The notes under the pieces: model-generated | What the model was told of the DNA's origin: nothing | What the model saw: only the letters and a program-made list of their open reading frames with translations | The model's database searches: none | Program-made: the position numbers and the translations under genes | Shown: positions 24,754 through 33,685 of the stretch, piece after piece | Position numbering within the stretch: the first letter of the stretch is position 1 | Layout: every line of letters starts with the position of its first letter | NCBI GenBank assembly: GCA_947166345.1 | Contig: CAMVDU010000023.1 | Coordinates: forward strand, 1-40,986 | Direction of reading: 5' to 3' | Source: an uncultured Prevotellaceae bacterium | Lineage (GTDB): Bacteria; Bacteroidota; Bacteroidia; Bacteroidales; Bacteroidaceae | Length of the DNA: 40,986 nucleotides

Positions 24754-27700
24754 ATGAAACAATTCCGTCTCGTGGACAATGTGATGGGTTGGCTTGCCTT
24801 CTTGATAGCCGCCTTCGTCTATTGTTCTACCGTAGAGCCGACAGCCTCGTTCTGGGACTGTCCTGAGTTTATTACTACCGGATACAAACTGGAGATTGGT
24901 CACCCACCCGGTGCTCCCTTCTTCATGCTGACAGCCAACCTGTTCTCACAGTTTACCAGCGACCCCTCTCAGGTGGCCTTCATGGTGAACATGATGAGTG
25001 CATTGCTATCGGCTGCCTGCATTCTCTTCCTGTTCTGGACCATCACGCATCTGGTGCGGCGGTTGCTTATCAACCGTTGGGACGAACTTGACCTGAACAA
25101 GATGATCATCATCGAGGGTTCTGGTCTGGTGGGAGCACTCATCTACACCTTCAGCGATACCTTCTGGTTCTCTGCTGTTGAGGGTGAGGTCTATGCCTAC
25201 TCCTCGTTCTTCACCGCTGTGGTGTTCTGGCTGATACTGAAATGGGAAGACCACGCTGACGAGCCTCATAGTGACCGCTGGCTCATTCTGATCATGTACA
25301 TGACGGGCCTCAGCATCGGTGTTCACCTGTTGAACCTGCTGTGTCTGCCTGCCATCGTGCTGGTCTATTACTACAAGCGTTTCCCCAATGCCAACCTGAA
25401 AGGTTCGCTGCTGGCGCTGCTCATCTCGTTCGTGCTGTTGGCAGCAATCCTCTATGGTGTCATCCCTGGTGTGGTCACCGTTGGCGGCTGGTTTGAGCTA
25501 TTCTTCGTGAACTCCCTCAGCATGCCGTTCAACTCTGGTCTGATCATCTACCTCATCCTGCTTGTCGGCACCGTGCTGTGGGCCATCTATGAGACACAGA
25601 CAGCCAATGACAAGAACTGGAAACGTCAGAACATTGCCTTCCTGTTGGGCTTCGGTCTGCTGGGTGTACCCTTCATCGGTCACGGCTGGTCAGCCTTCAT
25701 TACAGGCATCATCATTCTTGGCATCGTAGGATGGCTGTTGTTCATACGCAAGCGCACTAAGGAGACCAAAGCACTCATACCACTGGTATCCCCACGCCTC
25801 AAGAACACCACCCTACTCTGTATGCTGATGCTGATGATCGGCTACTCTACGTATGCCGTCATCGTCATCCGCTCTTCGGCCAACCCACCGATGGACCAGA
25901 ACTCACCCGAGGATATCTTCTCGCTGGGTGACTACATGAGCCGTGAACAGTATGGCTACACCCCCCTGCTCTACGGACAGACCTATGCCTCTGAGATTGT
26001 CTGGGACGAGCCCGACGAGAACGGCATTCGCAAGCCCAAGAAGGACTACAAGGGTGTAGAGTATAAGCGTGTGGAGAAAGCTTCTCCCGATGAGCCCGAC
26101 CGCTACGAAGAAGTAGCTGAGGACAAGCGTCAGAAGGTACGTTATGTCTATCACCAGAACATGATATTCCCACGTATGCACTCCAGCGACCACAAGGAAC
26201 AGTATGAGACTTGGCTTGAGGGCGTCGAGGGCAAGGAGGTGCCTTCTGAGAACGGCGAGGGTACTATCACCATCCCCACATTCATGGACAACCTGAAGTT
26301 CTTCTTCTCCTACCAGATGAACTTCATGTACTGGCGCTACTTCTTCTGGAACTTTGCTGGTCGTCAGAACGATATCCAGGGACACGGCGATCTCATTCAC
26401 GGCAACTGGATCACAGGTATCTCAGCATGGGATAATGCCCGACTGGGGGACCAGTCGCTGCTGCCTGACGTCCTGAAGAACAACAAGGGCCACAACGTCT
26501 ATTACTGTTTGCCGTTGCTTCTGGGACTCATTGGTCTGTTCTGGCAGATGCTACGTCGCGGTCAGAAGGGTGTCAAGCAGTTCTGGGTGGTCTTCTTCCT
26601 GTTCTTCATGACGGGTATGGCCATCGTGCTCTACCTGAACCAGACACCATCGCAGCCACGTGAACGTGACTATGCCTATGCCGGTTCGTTCTATGCCTAC
26701 GCTATCTGGTGTGGTATGGGTGTAACCGCTATTGCCATGATGCTGCAGCGCTTCATCAAGAAGTACCAGTATGTAGTGTCAGCCATCGTGTCGGCAGCCT
26801 GTCTGTTGGTACCCATCCAGATGGCTTCGCAGAACTGGGACGACCACGATCGCTCTGGCCGTTATACCTGTCGCGACTTTGGTCAGAACTACCTGATGTC
26901 GCTGCAGGACGAGGGCAAGCCCATCATCTTCACCAATGGCGACAACGACACCTTCCCGCTCTGGTACAACCAGGATACTGAGGGAGTACGTCGCGATGTG
27001 CGTGTATGCAACCTCAGTTATCTGCAGACCGACTGGTACACTGACCAGATGTTGCGTCCAGCCTACGAGTCGCCCGCTGTGCCCATCGGCTTCACGCCCT
27101 ATCAGTACAACAACATGCCCAACTATTTCGTTGTTGACCCGAATATAGGCTACGCTATCGAACTGCTGAGCGACAGATTTCCAAAAGATGCCAAAGAACT
27201 GTTTGGTGAAGATCCGTTTGAGCTGAAGAACGTGATGAAGAACTGGATTCGCAACGAACGTTCAGAAGAGCTCCAAAAGAAACAACGGAAAGCTCTCGAA
27301 TATGCGTTTAACCTGATGGCACAGGAGTATAGCGACAGAGCAAAGATGGCAGAGGCCAACAAGGACAAAGAGAGTCAGCAATATTATGAGGAGTACGCCA
27401 AATACTTCAGCGATTACAAGATTGATCTCAACGTCTTCCCCAATGATGAGTTGTTCCTCGACATTGACAAAGAAGCCGTAAAGAAGAGCGGTATGACCAT
27501 TCCTGGTGCAGAACGCCTCAATGGATATCCTGAGGAACAGCGCGACAGTATTCTTAACGAGCTAATCCCCGACCGCATTGCCATTAACATCACAACGCGC
27601 CTTAACGGCTCTACCAGCCGCATCTTGGGCCGCAGTCAGGTAATGATACTCGACATGCTGGCCAACGCCAACTGGAGCCGTCCGCTCTATGTGGCTATGA

Positions 27701-28578
27701 CCGTAGGTTACGACCAGTATCCTGGCCTGCATGAATACATGACGCAGGAAGGTCTCACCTATCGCATCACACCGTTCAAGAACAGACGCAGCATGGATAC
27801 CGACCGCACCTATGAACGTGTGATGAAGCACTTCAAGTTTGGCGGCGTAAAGACCAAGGGCGTCTATATCGACGAGACGGTGATGCGCATGTGTCTCACC
27901 CACCGCTTCCTGCTCACCGACCTGGCTCAAGACCTCGTCAGAGAGAATAAGAACGACAAGGCCGCCAAGGTCATGAAGCTCATCGAGACAGAGTTGCCCT
28001 TCTACAACGTGCCCTGCGACTACGACAACGACAAGATGCCTTATGGTGACAAGAACAACGGTTTGGGCGAACAATATCGTGCCTGGGTGAGAAGTAGTGC
28101 TCTCGATATGGCGAAGATCTACTTTACTCTTGGTGGTGATGCCAACGTCAAGAAGGGTATGGCCATCATCAACGATGTGTGGAAGACTGCATCCGATTTC
28201 AGCAACTACTACATGTCGATGAAACCTTCTATGTTCGCACGCAACGAGCAACCCTGCGTCTTCCAGTTTGTCACACAGCTGGAAATATTGCATATCCTGA
28301 AGGAAGCCAACCTGAAGGACGAGTTCGACAAGAAAGCAGCCCAGCTGCAGAAAAACATCCAGAGATTCGTTAGTGAAGGTGGCTCTTTCGAGAAACAGCA
28401 TCAGGACAAGAAGACTGGCCTCTGGTACTTCGACACCTATGCCAACATCGTTCTTGAGACCCAGAATCTTAAGTGGAATGACGACTACTACGAGGATGAA
28501 GAGTATGATGAGTATGTCGATGAAGCCGAAGACGACGAGGCTTATTATGACGAAGTTGAAGGCAACGACTCACTATGA
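24754..28578 (+). CDS. DUF2723/GT117 membrane glycosyltransferase-like protein
   Basis: This 1274-residue protein starts with the DUF2723 region (FVYCSTVEPTASFWDCPEF, then KLEIGHPPGAPFFML) and has about a dozen membrane helices in the first 700 residues; the Asp/Glu-rich first loop recalls protein O-mannosyltransferases. CAZy places such proteins in GT117. The rest is a large soluble part, probably periplasmic, with FTNGDNDTFPLWY. The final 32 residues are almost only Asp, Glu and Tyr. It is likely part of the general protein O-glycosylation or surface-glycan machinery of Bacteroidota; the donor and acceptor are unknown. It overlaps the deacetylase gene by four bases. Confidence 0.8.
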   Translation: MKQFRLVDNVMGWLAFLIAAFVYCSTVEPTASFWDCPEFITTGYKLEIGHPPGAPFFMLTANLFSQFTSDPSQVAFMVNMMSALLSAACILFLFWTITHLVRRLLINRWDELDLNKMIIIEGSGLVGALIYTFSDTFWFSAVEGEVYAYSSFFTAVVFWLILKWEDHADEPHSDRWLILIMYMTGLSIGVHLLNLLCLPAIVLVYYYKRFPNANLKGSLLALLISFVLLAAILYGVIPGVVTVGGWFELFFVNSLSMPFNSGLIIYLILLVGTVLWAIYETQTANDKNWKRQNIAFLLGFGLLGVPFIGHGWSAFITGIIILGIVGWLLFIRKRTKETKALIPLVSPRLKNTTLLCMLMLMIGYSTYAVIVIRSSANPPMDQNSPEDIFSLGDYMSREQYGYTPLLYGQTYASEIVWDEPDENGIRKPKKDYKGVEYKRVEKASPDEPDRYEEVAEDKRQKVRYVYHQNMIFPRMHSSDHKEQYETWLEGVEGKEVPSENGEGTITIPTFMDNLKFFFSYQMNFMYWRYFFWNFAGRQNDIQGHGDLIHGNWITGISAWDNARLGDQSLLPDVLKNNKGHNVYYCLPLLLGLIGLFWQMLRRGQKGVKQFWVVFFLFFMTGMAIVLYLNQTPSQPRERDYAYAGSFYAYAIWCGMGVTAIAMMLQRFIKKYQYVVSAIVSAACLLVPIQMASQNWDDHDRSGRYTCRDFGQNYLMSLQDEGKPIIFTNGDNDTFPLWYNQDTEGVRRDVRVCNLSYLQTDWYTDQMLRPAYESPAVPIGFTPYQYNNMPNYFVVDPNIGYAIELLSDRFPKDAKELFGEDPFELKNVMKNWIRNERSEELQKKQRKALEYAFNLMAQEYSDRAKMAEANKDKESQQYYEEYAKYFSDYKIDLNVFPNDELFLDIDKEAVKKSGMTIPGAERLNGYPEEQRDSILNELIPDRIAINITTRLNGSTSRILGRSQVMILDMLANANWSRPLYVAMTVGYDQYPGLHEYMTQEGLTYRITPFKNRRSMDTDRTYERVMKHFKFGGVKTKGVYIDETVMRMCLTHRFLLTDLAQDLVRENKNDKAAKVMKLIETELPFYNVPCDYDNDKMPYGDKNNGLGEQYRAWVRSSALDMAKIYFTLGGDANVKKGMAIINDVWKTASDFSNYYMSMKPSMFARNEQPCVFQFVTQLEILHILKEANLKDEFDKKAAQLQKNIQRFVSEGGSFEKQHQDKKTGLWYFDTYANIVLETQNLKWNDDYYEDEEYDEYVDEAEDDEAYYDEVEGNDSL

Positions 28579-29186
28579 TCATTGAGCAACCAGCAGTTTA
28601 TCTGCGTTGGCTCTATCCTAAGGCCTACTGGCGAATGGACCGTCGCGAGCGCTCAGTTTATCTGACGTTCGATGACGGCCCCATCCCTGAAGCCACCCCC
28701 TTCATCCTTCAGACGTTGCGCAACTATGACGTCAAGGCTACCTTCTTCGTTGTGGGCGACAATGTGAGAAAGTACCCTGAACTGTACCAGCAGATTATTG
28801 ATGAAGGTCACCAGGTGGGCAACCACACCTACAACCACATCAGCGGCTTTCGCCACACATTGCGTGGCTACAGCAAAAACGTAGAGAAGGCCAATACCTA
28901 TATCCATAGCCACTATATGCGACCGCCTCATGGCTGGATGCGCCTGTCACAATATGCATGGCTCAGCCGCAAGTACAAGGTTGTGATGTGGGATCTCGTC
29001 ACGCGCGACTACTCCAAGTGGATGACGGCAGAGGATATCGTCAACAATGTGAAACGCTACGCTCGAAACGGTTCCATCATCACCTTTCACGATTCGCTGA
29101 AGTCCATCGACAAACTGCGCACTGCTTTACCAGAAAGCATTCGCTGGCTCAAAGAGCAAGGATATGAATTCAAGATATTCAAGTGA
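28575..29186 (+). CDS. Polysaccharide deacetylase (NodB/CE4 family)
   Basis: This 203-residue metal-dependent deacetylase removes N-acetyl groups from a sugar polymer. It has the NodB motifs TFDDGP (Asp33-Asp34), GNHTYNH with the zinc histidines His84 and His88, and RPPHGW. There is no signal peptide, so it may act in the cytoplasm or on lipid-linked sugars, or be exported by another route. The start lies in the ATGATC overlap with the GT117 gene, so both are translated together, which suggests a common glycan substrate. The end overlaps queG by 23 bases. Confidence 0.85.
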   Translation: MIIEQPAVYLRWLYPKAYWRMDRRERSVYLTFDDGPIPEATPFILQTLRNYDVKATFFVVGDNVRKYPELYQQIIDEGHQVGNHTYNHISGFRHTLRGYSKNVEKANTYIHSHYMRPPHGWMRLSQYAWLSRKYKVVMWDLVTRDYSKWMTAEDIVNNVKRYARNGSIITFHDSLKSIDKLRTALPESIRWLKEQGYEFKIFK

Positions 29187-30081
29187 ACAGTTGAAAGCCG
29201 AGGCCCTCAGTCTCGGCTTTTCTGCTTGTGGTATAGCTAAGGCGGGACCTGTTGATGCGCAGGTGGCCGCCCACTATCGCCAATGGATAGAACAAGGCGG
29301 ACATGCTGACATGCACTATCTGGCCAACAATCTCGACAAGCGTCTTGACCCCACCCTACTCCTTGAAGGTGCCCGTAGCATCATCGTCGTAGCCCTGAAC
29401 TACGCCCCTGCACGTCGTATCCCTGCCGATGAATACCAGCTTGCCGTCTATGCCTATGGTCGCGACTATCACGACGTCCTGAAAGACCGCATTCGCCAGC
29501 TAATTCTCAATTATCAATTATCAATTCTCAATTCCAAAATCGCCACAGACACCGTCCCTATTCTTGAGCGCTATTGGGCGCAACAGGCAGGCTTGGGCTT
29601 TATAGGCCGCAACCACCAGCTCATCATCCCTCAGGCGGGATCGATGTTCTTTCTGGGCGAGATTATCACTACTGCAGAGTTCGACCACTACGACGAACCT
29701 ATGCCTAACCGCTGTGGTACCTGTCGCCGTTGCATCGACACCTGTCCTACAGGAGCCTTGGGGGAAGTTTTCAATTCCAAAAAGTGCCTCTCGTACCAAA
29801 CGATAGAGAACCGTGGTGAGATTGATGAAGCAGCAAAGGACAAGATAGGTAACACCATCTACGGCTGCGACCGTTGTCAGCAAGCGTGCCCCTGGAACCG
29901 TTTTGCCTCACCCACCGACATACCAGAGTTGCAACCCAGCGATGACCTCCTGAAAATGAAACGTGAGGACTGGCAGCACCTCTCCGTTGAGGACTACCAG
30001 AAACTCTTCAAAGGCTCTGCCGTGAAACGTGCCAAGTACGATGGTCTCATGCGCAACATCCGAGCGGCAGAAAAGGAATAA
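29164..30081 (+). CDS. queG: Epoxyqueuosine reductase
   Basis: This 305-residue cobalamin-dependent iron-sulfur enzyme reduces epoxyqueuosine to queuosine in tRNA wobble position 34. It has two ferredoxin-type cluster motifs, CGTCRRCIDTCPTGAL with KKC, and CDRCQQACPWN. Shorter than E. coli QueG (379), which has an additional C-terminal HEAT-like part; the short form is normal in Bacteroidota. The ATG at 29164 is inside the deacetylase gene end. A 7-base DNA repeat (29506-29533) encodes LNYQLSILNS in the N-terminal domain and is probably an insertion. Confidence 0.9.
   Translation: MNSRYSSEQLKAEALSLGFSACGIAKAGPVDAQVAAHYRQWIEQGGHADMHYLANNLDKRLDPTLLLEGARSIIVVALNYAPARRIPADEYQLAVYAYGRDYHDVLKDRIRQLILNYQLSILNSKIATDTVPILERYWAQQAGLGFIGRNHQLIIPQAGSMFFLGEIITTAEFDHYDEPMPNRCGTCRRCIDTCPTGALGEVFNSKKCLSYQTIENRGEIDEAAKDKIGNTIYGCDRCQQACPWNRFASPTDIPELQPSDDLLKMKREDWQHLSVEDYQKLFKGSAVKRAKYDGLMRNIRAAEKE
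29506..29533 (+). repeat. 7-base tandem repeat ([CA]TCAATT x4) inside queG
   Basis: CTCAATT, ATCAATT, ATCAATT, CTCAATT. Such sequence is common in intergenic regions of this genome type. Gain or loss of one unit would shift the frame before both cluster motifs. Confidence 0.8.
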
Positions 30082-30114
30082 CTTGAATCCCCGAATAACG
30101 AAAAGATAAAAACA

Positions 30115-32559
30115 ATGACATCATCTTACGTAATAATCATAGTGGTAGCCCTATTGCTGGTACTGCTACTGACCGGCTACAACAGCCTGGTAATGCTACG
30201 CAACAAGGTCAACGAGGCATTTGCCACGATGGACGTCAGCCTGAAGAAGCGCTACGACCTGATACCTGCGCTTGTAGAAGTGGTGAAGGGCTATGCCGCT
30301 CACGAGTCGGATACGCTTATTGAGACGACAGCCATACGCAGTCGTGCCGTTGACCATGATGACCGCAAAGGTCAGCTGCAAGGTGAGAAGGGCATAGGCG
30401 ATGCCTTGAAAAAACTGTTTGTCGTAGCCGAGGCCTATCCGGAACTGAAGGCAAACACCACGTTCCTCACCCTCCAGCAGCAACTGTCGGCTATGGAAGA
30501 CGAGATTGCGCTGTCGCGTCGCTACTACAATGGCAGCGTCAGAGAGTACAATAACCGTTGCCAGACGGTACCGTTCAACCTGGTAGCCCGTCTCTTCGGC
30601 TTCAAGTCGATGCCTATGTTTGCTGTGGGCAACGATGAAGAGCGCCACGCTGTGAACGTCAGCAAGGCCTTCATGCTCTTCCTCCTGTTGCTGGGTAGCG
30701 TGCCAGCGATGGCCAACAAGGGTGGATTCTACTATGAAAGCATCAAGGTCGATGCAGAGGTTCATGAAAATAACGTGTGGGATATCACAGAGCGCATCAA
30801 AGTATATTTTACCCAAAGTCGGCACGGCATCTATCGTTACATTCCCTGTTCATTCAGTCTGAATCACAACGTTTCTGGTGATAAAGACTATCAGAAGGGT
30901 AGTCCCAGCGAGGTAACATTCCAGTATGAGTCCGATATCGACAACGTCAGCGTTGACGGATGGGACTTCAATACAGAATATGACAACGGCAACCTCGTGA
31001 TACGCATCGGCGATGAAGACGAGCTGGTGAAAGGGACACAGACCTATATCATCCATTACACTTACACCTATCGTGATGACAGGCGCCCTGACTACGACTA
31101 TCTGTTTCACACCATTTTGGGTACCGACTTCGAAGAGCCCATCAACCACTTCAGCTTCCGCATCAAGTTCGACAAACCCCTGCCCGACGATATTGCCGAA
31201 CGTCTGAAAGTGTATAGCGGCAAGTATGGCAATAAGGATCATGTCATCGAGAACCTGAAGATCAACGTCACCCCCACCCTTATCGAAGGTGGGGCCGATA
31301 GCGTGAAACCCTATCACGGTGTGACACTCTACGCCCAACTGCCACAGGGCTACTATAAGGACGTTCTGGACGTGAACCCCATCGTACACCAACTGTTCCT
31401 GTGGCTCATGGTGGCAGTCATGCTGCTCCTTGCCTACTACCTATGGCGCACCCATCGCAAGCACGTCACTAAGGTCATCGAGTTCTATCCCCCTGAGGGC
31501 ATCAGTAGCGCCGAGGTGGGCACCATCATCGACGACTCTGCCGACCTCAGCGACGTTGCATCACTCATTCCCTGGCTGGCAGGACAGGGGTATCTGCGCA
31601 TCCGTGAGATTGAGGGCAACAAGAAAACTGCCGACCTGGAACTGACGAAGCTGAAAGACCTACCTAACAATGCTCCAGACTATCAGAAAAAGATGATGAA
31701 TTTGTTCTTTAAAGAGGGCGATGTCGTCAAGCTGAAAGACCTGGGCGAGAAACCCGATGCTATTGGGAAGATACTATTGGCACTGGGCAACTATTTCAAG
31801 GGCAAACGCAAACTGATACACCACAAGTGGCAGCTGTGGCTCTACCTGCCGCTATGCATACTGGGTACAATGACGCTGACCACCAACTCGGTGGTGAAGA
31901 CGTTCTACGGACATGCCTTCGTCTGGGCATTGCTGCTCTACACCCTACCCTTCGCCATTGCCTTCTTTGGAAGAATGATCATGAGTCGTTCCGAACTCAT
32001 CAGAGGTAAAACCACACGCTACATCTTGCTCGTCCTAAAGGCTGCACTCATGCTTTTCGTCTGCTACATGTATCAACGCGAGTTTATTGACTATGGAGCA
32101 CCCATGGGGACATGGGCAGTAGCTGCTGTCTTCATCGTCAGCTTCATCATGGTCGAGCTGTCAGACCGCTTCTGCGTTGACAGCGACTACCGCATCAGGA
32201 TGATGGAACGACTGTTGGGCTTCAAGGAGTTTATCAAGACAGCTGAGAAAGACCGTCTTGAGGCTCTGCAGGCCGACGACCCCCAGTATTTCTATAAAGT
32301 ATTGCCTTATGCGATGGTGTTCGGTCTGACAGACAAGTGGAACGACCTGTTCAAGGATATCCAGCTGGAGAAGCCCGACTGGTATGAAGCCTCGACGCCT
32401 CTCGTGGGCTATGCGCTCGCACGCAATATGACCAACAGCCTGTGCAGTACAGCTAATCATGCCATCAGCACCATCAGTCACGACAGCAGTAGCCACAGTA
32501 GCGGTGGCGGCGGCTTCTCAGGCGGAGGTGGAGGCGGCGGAGGCGGCGGCAGCTGGTAA
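30115..32559 (+). CDS. LemA-DUF2207 fusion membrane protein
   Basis: This 814-residue protein has a LemA part (residues 1-185): one N-terminal helix YVIIIVVALLLVLLLTGYNS, then LRNKVNEAFATMDVSLKKR, YDLIPALVEVVKGYA and VPFNLVARLFGFK. It runs without a stop into a DUF2207 part that begins with what looks like its own signal peptide (MLFLLLLGSVPAMA), then an extracytoplasmic domain, membrane helices near 425-440 and 575-670, and a Gly-rich C-terminus ending GGGGSW. LemA and DUF2207 usually are adjacent separate genes. Function in envelope stress is suspected for the pair but unknown. A lost stop codon is the simplest origin. Confidence 0.8.
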   Translation: MTSSYVIIIVVALLLVLLLTGYNSLVMLRNKVNEAFATMDVSLKKRYDLIPALVEVVKGYAAHESDTLIETTAIRSRAVDHDDRKGQLQGEKGIGDALKKLFVVAEAYPELKANTTFLTLQQQLSAMEDEIALSRRYYNGSVREYNNRCQTVPFNLVARLFGFKSMPMFAVGNDEERHAVNVSKAFMLFLLLLGSVPAMANKGGFYYESIKVDAEVHENNVWDITERIKVYFTQSRHGIYRYIPCSFSLNHNVSGDKDYQKGSPSEVTFQYESDIDNVSVDGWDFNTEYDNGNLVIRIGDEDELVKGTQTYIIHYTYTYRDDRRPDYDYLFHTILGTDFEEPINHFSFRIKFDKPLPDDIAERLKVYSGKYGNKDHVIENLKINVTPTLIEGGADSVKPYHGVTLYAQLPQGYYKDVLDVNPIVHQLFLWLMVAVMLLLAYYLWRTHRKHVTKVIEFYPPEGISSAEVGTIIDDSADLSDVASLIPWLAGQGYLRIREIEGNKKTADLELTKLKDLPNNAPDYQKKMMNLFFKEGDVVKLKDLGEKPDAIGKILLALGNYFKGKRKLIHHKWQLWLYLPLCILGTMTLTTNSVVKTFYGHAFVWALLLYTLPFAIAFFGRMIMSRSELIRGKTTRYILLVLKAALMLFVCYMYQREFIDYGAPMGTWAVAAVFIVSFIMVELSDRFCVDSDYRIRMMERLLGFKEFIKTAEKDRLEALQADDPQYFYKVLPYAMVFGLTDKWNDLFKDIQLEKPDWYEASTPLVGYALARNMTNSLCSTANHAISTISHDSSSHSSGGGGFSGGGGGGGGGGSW

Positions 32560-32594
32560 AGCCAACCGCCAATAGCTAATAGTCAATAGCAAAA

Positions 32595-33644
32595 CTAAAG
32601 TAAGATGCTGACAATACGCTCAGCAGTACGTCCGTCCCAGCGGTCGGGCAGTGAACCTGTCTTCCATTGTCCGCTGACCATACGACTGACGGCATCAGCC
32701 AACTTCTGTGGATCTTCGCCCACCAGTTCGTTGGTACCTACGGATACCGTCTCCCAGTGTTCTGTATAGCTGTTGAGCGTGATGCAGGGCACATGGTTGA
32801 AGGTTGCTTCCTCAGCCACGTTGCCGCTGTCTGTGATGATACCTTTCGCATGGGCCGTCAGCCATCCGAACTTCAGGTAGTCGAGTGGCGGAATCGTTCT
32901 GATGGGCAGATGGAATGATGTGACGACGTCCAGAGCCAGTCCTCGCAAGGGGGCGATGACGGGCACGTTACCTGCCGCCTTTGTCAACGTCTCAAGCAAC
33001 TGATACAGATTATCCTTATCGGCCAGCAACGCCTTTCTGTTCAACGTCAGCACCAGATACTGTCCAGCCTCTACGTCAAGCTGTGGCTGACACAGACGCT
33101 GGTGGTTAAAGCGGAGGGTATCCATCAGGATGTTACCCACCATATAGGTATTCTTGCTGTCGCCCTGTTCGCGTGATGCTACGCTGTTGCTTTTCACACC
33201 AGCCGTGAAGAGATAGTCGCTAAGGGCATCGATGACTAGTCGATTCACCTCCTTGGGCATATTCATATCAAACGAACGGGTGCCTGCCACCAGATGTGCC
33301 AGCCGTATGCCGCGTTTCTTGGTGACGATAGCTGCTGCCATCGTTGAGGCGAGGTCATCGACCACGATAACCACATCAACAGGGTTGCTGTCAAGATAGG
33401 CATCGAACGCTGCCATTACGCGCGAGGTGATCTCATTAAGGCTGGTGCTGTCCACACCCAGATAGACATCGGGACGGGGCATCTGCAAGTCGTCGAAGAG
33501 CGTGCCCTCAAGGGTGGGATCGTCCTCTCGTCCGGCATAGATCAACTGATATTCTGCTCCTTCTGTCTGACTGATGACGCGCACCAGGGGAGCCACTTTA
33601 ACGAAGTTTGGGCGTGCGCCTGCAACAATACATATTCTCTTCAT
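32595..33644 (-). CDS. UDP-GlcNAc 2-epimerase homologue, degenerate active site
   Basis: This 349-residue protein follows the WecB/UDP-N-acetylglucosamine 2-epimerase fold throughout: IVAGARPNFVKVAPLV, PVDVVIVVDDLAST, HLVAGTRSFD, PKEVNRLVIDALSDYLFT and ITDSGNVAEEATF. But several catalytic positions differ from E. coli WecB: HVEAGLRT is HLVAGTRS (Glu lost), the VTGHRRE stretch reads LTLNRKALL (His lost), and the HLNP motif is absent. It may be inactive, regulatory or have a different substrate. It is the last gene of a minus-strand group behind gyrA and two secreted TPR proteins. Confidence 0.75.
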   Translation of the reverse strand: MKRICIVAGARPNFVKVAPLVRVISQTEGAEYQLIYAGREDDPTLEGTLFDDLQMPRPDVYLGVDSTSLNEITSRVMAAFDAYLDSNPVDVVIVVDDLASTMAAAIVTKKRGIRLAHLVAGTRSFDMNMPKEVNRLVIDALSDYLFTAGVKSNSVASREQGDSKNTYMVGNILMDTLRFNHQRLCQPQLDVEAGQYLVLTLNRKALLADKDNLYQLLETLTKAAGNVPVIAPLRGLALDVVTSFHLPIRTIPPLDYLKFGWLTAHAKGIITDSGNVAEEATFNHVPCITLNSYTEHWETVSVGTNELVGEDPQKLADAVSRMVSGQWKTGSLPDRWDGRTAERIVSILL

Positions 33645-33685
33645 AGCGGTAGCAAATTATTCACTTTTCACTATTCACTTTTCCT
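33645..33685 (+). repeat. Dispersed repeat, copy 2
   Basis: AGCGGTAGCAAATTATTCACT followed by TTTCACT/ATTCACT units, near-identical to 24652-24690. It fills the gap between the epimerase homologue and the TPR-like gene, and supplies the stop codon of the latter. Confidence 0.7.
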
